Assembly: GCF_026340565.1 (NCBI RefSeq)
Contig: NZ_JAPEPB010000001.1
Span: forward strand, 868,001-932,000
DNA: 64,000 bases
Direction: 5' to 3'
Source: Kitasatospora sp. NBC_01287
GTDB lineage: Bacteria; Actinomycetota; Actinomycetes; Streptomycetales; Streptomycetaceae
The position numbers and the translations under genes are program-made. The notes beneath the pieces were generated by a model. It was not told where the DNA came from. It did no database searches and worked only from the letters and a program-made list of their open reading frames with translations. This document shows positions 41,866 through 49,675 of the stretch, piece after piece. Numbering within the stretch: the first letter of the stretch is position 1; every line of letters starts with the position of its first letter.

Positions 41866-42714
41866 GTGACGGCTGAACGTCGAGATTCCGCACGTCTTGT
41901 CGAACTGCTCTCGGAGCAGGAGGAGGCACTGGCCAGGCAGTGGATCGCCGAGGTCTCCCACACCCTGCGCGGGCGTCTGAGCGCCGCCGAACTCGCTTCG
42001 GAGCTGCGCGAGCTGTACACCGCGCTGGTGCGGGGCCTGCGGTCGGGCGACGACTGGCGGGCGGAGGAGTTCTCCGAGGTGCGGGCGCTGCTCACCGAGC
42101 TGTCGCGCAACCGGGCCCGGCAGGGGTTCACCCCGACGGAGACGGCCACCGCGGTCTTCGCGTTCAAGGACCTGCTCGTCCCCGACACCGGGACCTCGCA
42201 GGAGGACATCGCCGCCTACCTCCAGCTGAACCGGCTGGTCGACGCGCTGGGCCTGTTCACGGTCGAGACCTACTCCAGGACGCGCGAGGAGATCATCGGG
42301 TCCCAGGCCGAGCAGCTGCTGGAGCTCTCCACCCCCGTGGTCAAGCTGTGGGACGGCGTGGTCGCGGTGCCCCTGGTGGGGACGCTGGACTCGGCGCGCA
42401 CCCAGGTGGTGATGGAGAAGCTGCTGCAGACGCTGGTCGACACCGGCTCCGACCAGGCGATCATCGACATCACCGGGGTGCCGGCGGTGGACACCGAGGT
42501 CGCCCAGCACCTGCTGAAGACAGTGGTGGCCGCCCGGCTGATGGGGGCGGAGTGCACCATCTCCGGCATCCGTCCGCAGATCGCGCAGACCATCGTCGCG
42601 CTCGGCATCCAGTTCGGTGACATCGTCACCAAGGCGACCCTGGCCGACGCCCTCAAGCACGCGATGAAGCGGCTCGACGCCTCGGGCCCGACCGCCGAGC
42701 GGAGCGCGCGGTGA
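41866..42714 (+). CDS. rsbR: RsbR-type stressosome co-antagonist
   Basis: 282 residues from a GTG at 41866 (AAGGGA upstream). The N-terminal half is a helical globin-like RsbR domain (LVELLSEQEEALARQWIAEV, FAFKDLLVPDTG). The C-terminal half is a STAS domain with SQAEQLLELSTPVVKLWDGV, VVAVPLVGTLDSART and IIDITGVPAVDTEVAQHLL, which holds the phosphorylatable Thr positions. With RsbS it should build the stressosome that holds the kinase RsbT until stress. It is the first of six genes that each overlap the next by four bases. Confidence 0.92.
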   Translation: MTAERRDSARLVELLSEQEEALARQWIAEVSHTLRGRLSAAELASELRELYTALVRGLRSGDDWRAEEFSEVRALLTELSRNRARQGFTPTETATAVFAFKDLLVPDTGTSQEDIAAYLQLNRLVDALGLFTVETYSRTREEIIGSQAEQLLELSTPVVKLWDGVVAVPLVGTLDSARTQVVMEKLLQTLVDTGSDQAIIDITGVPAVDTEVAQHLLKTVVAARLMGAECTISGIRPQIAQTIVALGIQFGDIVTKATLADALKHAMKRLDASGPTAERSAR

Positions 42715-43082
42715 CCGAGCGGATTCCGGTGCTTCGGATCGGGGGCGTGCTCCTGGTCTCCATCCAGACGGACCTGGAGGACCAGTCGGTGCTGAACCTC
42801 CAGGAGGACCTGGCGGCCAGGATCGTGGAGACCGGCGCGCACGGGGTGGTGATCGACATCACCGCCCTGGAGATCGTCGACTCCTTCGTGGGCCGGATGC
42901 TCGCCACCACCGCCTCGATCTCGCGACTGCTGGACGCCGAGACGGTCCTGGTCGGCATGCGGCCGGCCGTGGCCATCACGCTGGTGGAACTGGGACTCTC
43001 GCTCGGCGGGGTGCGCACCGCGCTGAGCCTGGAGAAGGGCCTCGCCCTGCTCGGCAGCGCCGGTGCGGGCCGAAGCCGGTGA
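42711..43082 (+). CDS. rsbS: RsbS-type STAS protein, stressosome core
   Basis: 123 residues, GTG at 42711 in a GTGA overlap with rsbR. A single STAS domain: IPVLRIGGVLLVSIQTDLED, then VVIDITALEIVDSFVGRML, where the Ser of V-D-S-F corresponds to the RsbT phosphorylation site. The order rsbR-rsbS-rsbT is the conserved module. Confidence 0.93.
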   Translation: MTERIPVLRIGGVLLVSIQTDLEDQSVLNLQEDLAARIVETGAHGVVIDITALEIVDSFVGRMLATTASISRLLDAETVLVGMRPAVAITLVELGLSLGGVRTALSLEKGLALLGSAGAGRSR

Positions 43083-43507
43083 CGGGAGCGGGGCACGACC
43101 TCGGCACGTCCGACGCGGAGCGGCTGCCGATCACGTCCAACGGCGACGTGGTCCGGGCCCGGCAGGTGGTGCGTAACCTGGCCCAGCAGGCGAAGCTGTC
43201 CCTCGTGGACCAGACGAAGCTCGTGACGGCGGCCAGCGAGCTGGCCCGCAACACCCTGGTACACGGTGGTGGTGGGACGATGCGCACGCTCCTGGTGCAC
43301 CAGGGGAGCCGGACCGGGGTCACGGCCCTCTTCGAGGACTCCGGCCCCGGCATCCCGGACCTGGAGCTGGCGCTGACCGACGGCTGGACCTCAGGCAGCG
43401 GCATGGGCCTGGGCCTGAGCGGGGCCCGGCGGCTGACCGACGACTTCACCATCGACACCACGGCCGGCCGGGGCACCACCGTCACCATCACCAAGTGGGC
43501 CCGTTGA
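43079..43507 (+). CDS. rsbT: RsbT-type serine/threonine kinase
   Basis: 142 residues, GTG at 43079 overlapping rsbS. This is a GHKL ATPase: KLVTAASELARNTLVHGGGG (N box), FEDSGPGIPDLELALTDGW (G1) and GSGMGLGLSGARRL (G2). RsbT phosphorylates the STAS proteins of the stressosome, leaves it, and then switches a downstream partner, usually a PP2C phosphatase or a kinase. In this operon the partner may be the enzyme at 43504 or 46544. Confidence 0.92.
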   Translation: MTGAGHDLGTSDAERLPITSNGDVVRARQVVRNLAQQAKLSLVDQTKLVTAASELARNTLVHGGGGTMRTLLVHQGSRTGVTALFEDSGPGIPDLELALTDGWTSGSGMGLGLSGARRLTDDFTIDTTAGRGTTVTITKWAR

Positions 43508-44550
43508 GCACGGCGTTGCCGGAGTCCCAGGACATCGCCTGGTTCCGCGACTCCGAGAGCCTGCCGGTGGCCGCGCGCAGTGCGGCCACCGCGCTGGCCC
43601 GGCGGATCGGCCTCGGCGACCAGCGGGCCGCCGAGGTGGCCCTGGCGATCACCGAGGCGGCCACGAACCTGCGCCGGCACGCGGTGGACGGCTCGTTGCT
43701 GCTGCGGGTGCTGCGCACCGAGGAGGACGCCGCGGTCGAGTTCCTCACCCTGGACAACGGCCCCGGGATGCGGGACATCCCCTACGCGATGGCCGACGGC
43801 ACCTCCTCGGCGGGCACCCTGGGGATCGGCCTGGGCGCGATCGCCCGCCTGGCGGACACCTTCGACGTCCACTCGCTGCCGGACCGCGGCACCGTCCTCG
43901 TCGCCCGCTTCTGGGGCCGCGGGCGGGTCCCCGCCGCGGCGGCACCCGGCAGCCTGGGCGTGGCGGGCCTGACCCGTCCGATCAGTGGGGAGGAGAGCTG
44001 CGGCGACGCCTGGGCGGCCCGCTGGGCGGCGGGGCCGGCCGGCCCGGACCGCGCCCTGCTGGTGATGTTCTGCGACGGGCTGGGCCACGGCCCGCTCGCG
44101 GCGGTGGCCTCGCAGCGCGCCGTGGCCGCCTTCCGGGCCGGCACCGCCGAGGCACCCGCGGACGTGCTCACGGGCATCCACCACGCCCTGAACGGGACGC
44201 GCGGCGGTGCGGCGGCGGTCGTCCGGATCGAACCCGCCGCCGGGCGCGTGCGGTTCTGCGGGGTCGGCAACATCAGCGGGTTCACCAGCGACCCGCAGAA
44301 GCGCCACGCGCTGCTCTCCGCGCCGGGGATCGTGGGGCACCAACTGCCCACGCTGCGCACCCACGAGCAGCCGCTGCCGCCCGACGGCGCCGTCGTCCTG
44401 CACTCGGACGGCCTCACCGAGCGCTGGCAGCCCGCGGCACTGCCCGGGCTGCTGCGCCACCTCCCGGTGGTGACCGCCGGCCTGCTGCTGCGCGAGGCGG
44501 GGGTCCGGCGCGACGACGCCGGAGTGGTCGTGGCCCGGGTGCTGCGGTGA
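43504..44550 (+). CDS. ATP-binding and PP2C (RsbX-like) phosphatase fusion
   Basis: About 348 residues. A TTG at 43504 in a TTGA overlap is preferred, matching the overlaps of neighbouring genes; an in-frame GTG lies at 43495. Residues 1-130 are a second RsbT/RsbW-like ATPase (VALAITEAATNLRRHAVDGS, LDNGPGMRDI, GTLGIGLGAIAR). Residues 150-348 are a SpoIIE/RsbX-type PP2C (VMFCDGLGHGPLAAVASQRA, VGNISGF, VVLHSDGLTERW). It should reset the stressosome by dephosphorylating RsbR and RsbS. Confidence 0.85.
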   Translation: MSTALPESQDIAWFRDSESLPVAARSAATALARRIGLGDQRAAEVALAITEAATNLRRHAVDGSLLLRVLRTEEDAAVEFLTLDNGPGMRDIPYAMADGTSSAGTLGIGLGAIARLADTFDVHSLPDRGTVLVARFWGRGRVPAAAAPGSLGVAGLTRPISGEESCGDAWAARWAAGPAGPDRALLVMFCDGLGHGPLAAVASQRAVAAFRAGTAEAPADVLTGIHHALNGTRGGAAAVVRIEPAAGRVRFCGVGNISGFTSDPQKRHALLSAPGIVGHQLPTLRTHEQPLPPDGAVVLHSDGLTERWQPAALPGLLRHLPVVTAGLLLREAGVRRDDAGVVVARVLR

Positions 44551-46547
44551 ACGCCGTGGACCCGTCCCGGATCGCCCTGCTCACCACCACGGTCGCCACC
44601 GAGACGGACGTGTTCGCGCTGCGGCGGGCCGGCCGGACCGTGGCGCAGGAGCTCGGCCTGGAGAACCAGGACCAGGTCAGGTTCGCCACCGCGCTGAGCG
44701 AGCTCGGTCGCGACCTGCTCGGCTCCACCGGCCTGACCGCGGACTTCGCCCTCGCGCCGCGCAGTCCTGCCACGCTGGTCGTCACGCTGCGCTGGGAGGG
44801 CGGCGCGGGCCTGAGCGCCGAGTCGCTGCGCGCGGCCCGGCGCCTGGTTCCGGCCATCGCGCACCAGGGCGGCGCCCCGGGGAAGGTCCTTCTCGAACAG
44901 CCCTTGCCGCCCACCGCCCGACCGGCCGGGCAGCTGGCGGAGCGGGCCCGCGGCGCACTGCGTTCACTGCCCGGGACCACCTCCATGGAGGAGCTGCGGG
45001 CCCAGGGGCGGGAGCTGATCACGGCGCTGGAGGACTCGCGGGCCCGGCGCGAGGAGCTGCAGCAGCTCAACAACGAACTGCAGCGGCTCAACCAGGAGCT
45101 GCAGGAGACCAACCAAGGTGTCCTGGCGCTCTACACCGAGCTCTCCCAGGAGCTGGAGGAGACCAACAGCGGTGTGGTCGCCCTCTACGCCGAACTCGAC
45201 GACAAGTCCCGGCTGCTCCGCGAGGCGAGCCAGGCCAAGACCCGCTTCTGGGCCAACATCAGCCATGAGCTGCGCAGCCCCGTGAACTCGGTGATCGGCC
45301 TGTCCAGACTGCTGCTCGACGACCTCGACGACCCCGACAACCCCGACAACCCCGACGACCCCGACGACCTCGACGACAAGGCGGCAGCGGCCCAGGAGCG
45401 CCGGCACCAGCTCTCGCTGATCGCGGCCTCGGGCGCCACCCTGCTCGCGCTGGTGGACGAGCTGCTCGACGTGGCGAAGGCGGAGTCCGGCACGCTGGAG
45501 CCGCACTGGACCCGGGTGGACCTGCGGGCCCTGCTGGGGCAACTGCACGGAACCATGCGGGACCTGGCCGGGGACGGGGTGGCCCTGGTGGTCCCGGAGC
45601 CCCCCGCCGCCGCCGAACTGGTCAGCGACGAGGTGATGCTCACCCGGATCCTGCGCAACCTGCTCTCCAACGCGCTGAAGTTCACCGCCGAGGGCGAGGT
45701 GCGGCTGACGGCCGAGACCGAGCCGCAGTGCGTGTCGGGCGAGGCCGGCGGGGCGCCCGAGGAGGGCGCGTGGCTGGTGTTCACCGTGGCCGACACCGGG
45801 GTCGGCATCCCGGTGCCGGAGCAGGAGCGGATCTTCGAGGAGTTCTACCAGGTCCGTGGTCCGCACCAGCGCGGCCGCGCTGGCACCGGCCTCGGCCTGC
45901 CCTACGCGCGACGGCTGGCCGAACTGCTCGGCGGCACCCTCACCGTGGGCGACCGCCCGGACCACGGCAGCGTCTTCACCCTGCGGCTGCCCGTCAGGGC
46001 GCGGGCGGCGGGCCCCGCCGTGCCGGCCGACCCGTACCCCGGCGGGACGGGCGGCCGCCTCGCCACCCTGCTGACGGTCGACGACGACGCGGCCTTCCGC
46101 GCCGGCATCCGTCCGATCCTGGCCCAGCTGGCCGAGCGGGTCGTCGAGGTGGCCCGCAGCTCCGAGGCCCTGGCCACGATCCGGCGCGAGCGGCCGGACG
46201 CCGTGCTGCTGGACCTCAACATGCCCGACCCCGACGGCTACACCCTGCTGGCCCAGCTGGCGGAGGACCCGCTGCTGCGCGAGATCCCCACCTTCCTGCT
46301 CACCTCCGCGGCGGCCGCCCTGCTGGACACCGCCCGGCTCGGCCACGCCCGCGCGGTGCTGGACAAGCGCGGGCTCACTGCCGGCGCCCTCGCCGAAGCG
46401 TTCGCCCGGGAGGGGATCGCGCCCCGGGGGTCCGACCGGGCCGCGCCGCCGGCCGCCGTCGGCCACCGGTCGCAGCAGCCGCCTCAGTCGCACCAGTCGC
46501 ACCAGTCGCGGAACGGGCACTCGGACGAGAGGGAAGGCCGCCCATGA
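44547..46547 (+). CDS. Hybrid histidine kinase with N-terminal ATPase-like domain
   Basis: 666 residues, GTG at 44547 overlapping the previous stop. Domains: an RsbW/T-like fold lacking clear ATP motifs (about 1-125); a long coiled coil (about 150-220, with LNQELQETNQGVLALYTELS repeats); HisKA with FWANISHELRSPVNSVIGL (phosphorylated His); HATPase with ILRNLLSNALKFTAEGEVRL and VADTGVGIPVPEQERIFEEF; receiver with VLLDLNMPDPDGY. A 20-residue Asp/Asn/Pro insert (D-D-P-D-N-P repeats) splits HisKA. No membrane helix is seen, so it is cytosolic. It may link the stressosome to the final phosphatase. Confidence 0.88.
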   Translation: MNAVDPSRIALLTTTVATETDVFALRRAGRTVAQELGLENQDQVRFATALSELGRDLLGSTGLTADFALAPRSPATLVVTLRWEGGAGLSAESLRAARRLVPAIAHQGGAPGKVLLEQPLPPTARPAGQLAERARGALRSLPGTTSMEELRAQGRELITALEDSRARREELQQLNNELQRLNQELQETNQGVLALYTELSQELEETNSGVVALYAELDDKSRLLREASQAKTRFWANISHELRSPVNSVIGLSRLLLDDLDDPDNPDNPDDPDDLDDKAAAAQERRHQLSLIAASGATLLALVDELLDVAKAESGTLEPHWTRVDLRALLGQLHGTMRDLAGDGVALVVPEPPAAAELVSDEVMLTRILRNLLSNALKFTAEGEVRLTAETEPQCVSGEAGGAPEEGAWLVFTVADTGVGIPVPEQERIFEEFYQVRGPHQRGRAGTGLGLPYARRLAELLGGTLTVGDRPDHGSVFTLRLPVRARAAGPAVPADPYPGGTGGRLATLLTVDDDAAFRAGIRPILAQLAERVVEVARSSEALATIRRERPDAVLLDLNMPDPDGYTLLAQLAEDPLLREIPTFLLTSAAAALLDTARLGHARAVLDKRGLTAGALAEAFAREGIAPRGSDRAAPPAAVGHRSQQPPQSHQSHQSRNGHSDEREGRP

Positions 46548-48157
46548 GCGAGGGCAGCACCACCGACAGTGCGGCCGCCTCCGTACTGATCATCGACGAC
46601 AGCGACACCAACCGCTACATCATGGGGAGTTGGCTGCGCAGGGCCGGCCACACCGTCGTCGAGGCGGCGGACGGGACGCAGGGCCTGGCGCTGCTCGCCG
46701 CCACCGAGGGGGCCGAGCAGCCCGAACTGGCCGTGGTCGACGTGCGACTGCCCGACATGAGCGGTTTCCAGGTCTGCGAGGTGATCAAGGCCGATCCCCG
46801 CACCGCCCACCTGCCCGTCATCCACGTCTCCGCCACCGCCATCGACGTCAGCGACCGCGCGCAGGGCCTCTACCGGGGTGCCGACGCGTACCTGACCGAA
46901 CCGATCGCCCCCACCGAGTTCCTGGCCACCGTCACCGCCGCGCTGCGCTACGCCCGGGCCCGCCGCCGGGCCGAGCGGCTGGCCGAGCGGATCGCCGAAC
47001 TGAACCGCGCGACGCTGGCCATCTACGACCGGCAGGACGGCCGGTCCTTCGCGGCGGCGGCGGTGACGGCGGCCGTCTCCCTGATGTCGGCGCCGGCCGC
47101 CGTACTCGCGCTCGACACCCGCGGCTCGCTGGTGCACGCCGTCGCCGCCCCCGGGGCCGCCCCGGCCTTCCACGAGGGTGAGCCGGCCCAACTGGACCGG
47201 CTGGCCGAGGAGTCGCTGGGCGACGCCACCGGCATCGCGACCGCCACCCTGCCGGGCAGCCGCTGGTCCGAGCTCTCCTCCTGCGGCGTGTTCGCGGACG
47301 AGCCCGAGGTGGCCGTGGTGCTCGCCCGCACCAAGCGCGGCCGCGCGCCCGTGCTGCTGGCCCTGCCGGCCCGGGCGGTGACCGGCGATGACGACCGCGA
47401 TCTGCTCACCCAGCTCGCCCAGACCTGCGCCCTGGCGCTGGAGGCGCAGCACAGCTTCCGCGAGGAGCACGACCTGGCCCTCACCCTCCAGCGCACCTTC
47501 CTCCCCGGCGCTCTCCCGTCGGTGCCCGGTGTGCGGATGACGGTCCGCTACGTCCCGGCCAGCGACCGCACCGAGATCGGCGGCGACTTCTACGAGGCGC
47601 TGGAGACCCCGGCCGGGCTGCTGCTGGTGATCGGCGACGTGGCCGGCCACTCGCTGGCCGCCGCCTTCGTCATGGGCGAACTGCGCCACGCGCTGCGGGC
47701 CTACGTCGTGGAGGGCCACGATCCGGCCGCGGTCCTGGACCGCCTCGACACCCTGCTCACCACGCTGCACCCCGACGTCACCGCGACGGTCTGCCTGGTC
47801 CTGGTGGACGCCGACCGCCGCCGCCTGCGACTCGCCAACGCCGGCCACCTCCCGCTCCTGCTGCGCCACCCCGACGGCACCGCCCGGTACCTGACCGAGC
47901 ACGGCACCCTCCTGGGCCTGGGGGTGCCCCACCCGCCCGCGGTCAGCCACCCGGTCCCGGCCGGCGCCACCCTGGTCCTGTTCACCGACGGCCTGGTCGA
48001 GGTCCGCGGCGAGAACCTGGACACGAGCCTCGAAGCCTTCCGGCAGGCGGTCGCGACCGGCCCCGAGGCACCCGGTCAGCTCTGCGACGCGCTGCTGGAC
48101 GGCTTCGGCACGGAGAACAGCGACGACATCGCACTCCTCGCGGTCCGCCTGGACTGA
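46544..48157 (+). CDS. Receiver-GAF-PP2C phosphatase, operon output
   Basis: 537 residues, ATG at 46544 in an ATGA overlap. The receiver ASVLIIDDSDTNRYIMGSWL carries its phosphorylatable Asp in LAVVDVRLPDMSG. A GAF-like domain spans about 150-290. The SpoIIE/RsbU-type phosphatase has TEIGGDFYEALETP, LLVIGDVAGHSLAAAF, LANAGHLPLLL, VLFTDGLVEVRG and NSDDIALLAVRL, with all metal-binding Asp in place. It should dephosphorylate an anti-sigma antagonist (STAS) protein such as that at 48482. A strong terminator follows. Confidence 0.92.
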   Translation: MSEGSTTDSAAASVLIIDDSDTNRYIMGSWLRRAGHTVVEAADGTQGLALLAATEGAEQPELAVVDVRLPDMSGFQVCEVIKADPRTAHLPVIHVSATAIDVSDRAQGLYRGADAYLTEPIAPTEFLATVTAALRYARARRRAERLAERIAELNRATLAIYDRQDGRSFAAAAVTAAVSLMSAPAAVLALDTRGSLVHAVAAPGAAPAFHEGEPAQLDRLAEESLGDATGIATATLPGSRWSELSSCGVFADEPEVAVVLARTKRGRAPVLLALPARAVTGDDDRDLLTQLAQTCALALEAQHSFREEHDLALTLQRTFLPGALPSVPGVRMTVRYVPASDRTEIGGDFYEALETPAGLLLVIGDVAGHSLAAAFVMGELRHALRAYVVEGHDPAAVLDRLDTLLTTLHPDVTATVCLVLVDADRRRLRLANAGHLPLLLRHPDGTARYLTEHGTLLGLGVPHPPAVSHPVPAGATLVLFTDGLVEVRGENLDTSLEAFRQAVATGPEAPGQLCDALLDGFGTENSDDIALLAVRLD

Positions 48158-48244
48158 CCGGCGCGACTGGAGCGACCGGCGCGACCGGCCTGACTGCGCT
48201 GAGCGGCCTGACCCGACCCGCGGCGCCCGGACCGACAGCACGGA

Positions 48245-48285
48245 GCGGCGCTCGGGCCCCCGTTGCGCGGGGGCCCGAGCGCCGC
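48245..48285 (+). terminator. Terminator of the stressosome operon
   Basis: Eighteen-base perfect stem (GCGGCGCTCGGGCCCCCG with its complement) and loop TTGCG, 88 bases after the last stop codon. It also lies just beyond the minus-strand peptide gene at 48305 and can serve both directions. Confidence 0.85.
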
Positions 48286-48304
48286 TTGCTCCCGAGTCGA
48301 GCCG

Positions 48305-48379
48305 TCAGCCGCGCAGCAGCGCGCGAACGACCAGCACCACAACCACGATCGCCACGAGTGTGCCAAGTCCTATGTACAC
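48305..48379 (-). CDS. 24-residue membrane peptide
   Basis: GTG at 48379 with AGAGGAA seven bases before it; stop at 48305. The product is a single helix with a basic end (YIGLGTLVAIVVVVLVVRAL, then L-R-G). Short hydrophobic peptides of this kind occur in streptomycetes without a known role. The good ribosome site and terminator support expression, although at this size chance cannot be excluded. Confidence 0.6.
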   Translation of the reverse strand: MYIGLGTLVAIVVVVLVVRALLRG

Positions 48380-48481
48380 GTGAATTCCTCTCTGCGCACC
48401 GCCGAGTCGAACCGGTCCCAGCACGGCTCCCCCGGTTCCGGCGTCCCATGTCCCGGTGCGCGAGAAAAAGTTGAAGTCCGC

Positions 48482-48928
48482 TCAGCAGGTGGGCCGCGGC
48501 GAAGCCGTCCGGGCCGGTCCGCCGCGTGGGCCGACCAGCCTGGCGCCGTCGGGCAGGCCGAGGGCGGCCGCGGTCCCGGTGAGCTGCAGCAGCCGCCGCA
48601 CCACGGCGGAGGGCCGCTCAAGGTGGAAGGCGGCTCCGGTGCCGGCGATCCTGCGGCCGGCCCGGAGCAGCGCGGTGAGGCCGGCACAATCGCAGAAGCC
48701 CACGCCCGACAGGTCGATGATCACCACCCGCGGACGGTCGATCAGACCCCGCGAGACCGCCTCGGTGAGCTGCGGGCCGGTGTCGAGGTCGAGGTCGCCC
48801 AACAGGTCGACCCGGACCACCGTGCCGACCACCGCGAGGCCGACGCTGAGCAGCGGGCCGCCGCCGGCCGCCCGCACCGGGACCGGGCAGCTCTGGGGAG
48901 TACTCGGGGTTCTCGGTCGTTCGGCCAC
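48482..48928 (-). CDS. STAS-domain anti-sigma-factor antagonist
   Basis: 148 residues from a GTG at 48928 with AAGGGAGG upstream. The STAS core is VVRVDLLGDLDLDTGPQLTE, then VVIIDLSGVGFCDCAGLTAL. The usual phosphorylatable Ser of D-S-x-G is Cys (F-C-D-C-A-G), so phospho-switching as in RsbV may not apply. It ends in a Gly/Arg-rich tail. It lies between the stressosome operon and the MarR-phosphatase pair and is transcribed alone from the promoter at 48989-49018. Confidence 0.87.
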   Translation of the reverse strand: MAERPRTPSTPQSCPVPVRAAGGGPLLSVGLAVVGTVVRVDLLGDLDLDTGPQLTEAVSRGLIDRPRVVIIDLSGVGFCDCAGLTALLRAGRRIAGTGAAFHLERPSAVVRRLLQLTGTAAALGLPDGARLVGPRGGPARTASPRPTC

Positions 48929-48988
48929 GCAGGCCTCCCTTCACCAGGTGCGAGAGGGCACCTGGGACCGCGCGCTGCGGCGCTGGCT

Positions 48989-49018
48989 ATCCTAGGGGCA
49001 ATATTTGCCATTCGACAA
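48989..49018 (-). promoter_or_regulatory. Promoter of the STAS gene with a palindrome in its spacer
   Basis: On the minus strand TTGTCG (49018-49013), 18 bases, TAGGAT (48994-48989). The spacer contains GGCAA-TAT-TTGCC (48997-49009 on the plus strand), a palindrome where a repressor would block RNA polymerase. Confidence 0.55.
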
Positions 49019-49176
49019 CATTCCACGCCCGGCAACGGTTCGCAGGCACACCGGACCAGCACCGGACGAGCGCCGGACCAGCGCCGGACCAGCACCAGAG
49101 GTCAACCAACCTGCCGGGGGGACGACTTGCGCTTCGGCGCAGCCGGACCGGGCTTCGCGGGCAGCGGGCAGCGGCG

Positions 49177-49671
49177 CTACGCGGTGCGCGAGGCGCCCGC
49201 CGAGCCGTCGGCGCCGACCTCCCGGCGCGCACCCGCGGCGGCCCGGAAGGCCTCCAGACCGGTGATCAGGGCCCGCCGGCCGGTCGGCGTCATGGTGGCG
49301 AGCACCTGCGCCAACTCCTCCTCGCGGCGGGCCCGGAGGTCGGCCAGGAACGCCTGGCCCATCGGCGTGAGGTGCAGCCCCAGCTCGCGCCGACTCACGG
49401 CGCTCGGCGTGCGCTGCACGAAACCGACCGCCTCCAGCCGGTCGCAGAGCCGGCTGACCGAGGACGGGAGCGAGCCCAACTGGTCCGTCAGCGTACGCAG
49501 GTTGATGCCATCGTTCGCCTCCAGGACGTAGAGGACCCGCAGCTGGGACACCGACACCGGCGCGGCCGACAGGTCCCGGCCGCCACCCCAGAGCACCTCC
49601 AGCAGTTCCACCACGGACGACGCCACGGCGGGGCCATCCGTGCGGTGCGGGAGCGGGGCGGCGGGTTCCAT
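49177..49671 (-). CDS. MarR family transcriptional regulator
   Basis: 164 residues, ATG at 49671, four bases after the stop of the PP2C gene, so translation is probably coupled. The winged helix reads VSVSQLRVLYVLEANDGINL, RTLTDQLGSLPSSVSRLCDR (recognition helix), then VGFVQRTPSAVSRRELGLHL. This is MarR with an extended N-terminus. It is a candidate reader of the GACAACC-N2-GGTTGTC palindrome at 51027, which lies before its own operon; this is inferred from position only. Confidence 0.88.
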   Translation of the reverse strand: MEPAAPLPHRTDGPAVASSVVELLEVLWGGGRDLSAAPVSVSQLRVLYVLEANDGINLRTLTDQLGSLPSSVSRLCDRLEAVGFVQRTPSAVSRRELGLHLTPMGQAFLADLRARREEELAQVLATMTPTGRRALITGLEAFRAAAGARREVGADGSAGASRTA

Positions 49672-49675
49672 GGAG

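Noticed and set aside
43495..43507. GTG at 43495 as start of the ATPase-PP2C gene
   Set aside because: It overlaps rsbT by 13 bases without a ribosome site; the TTG at 43504 gives the same four-base overlap as the other junctions in the operon. Not fully excluded.
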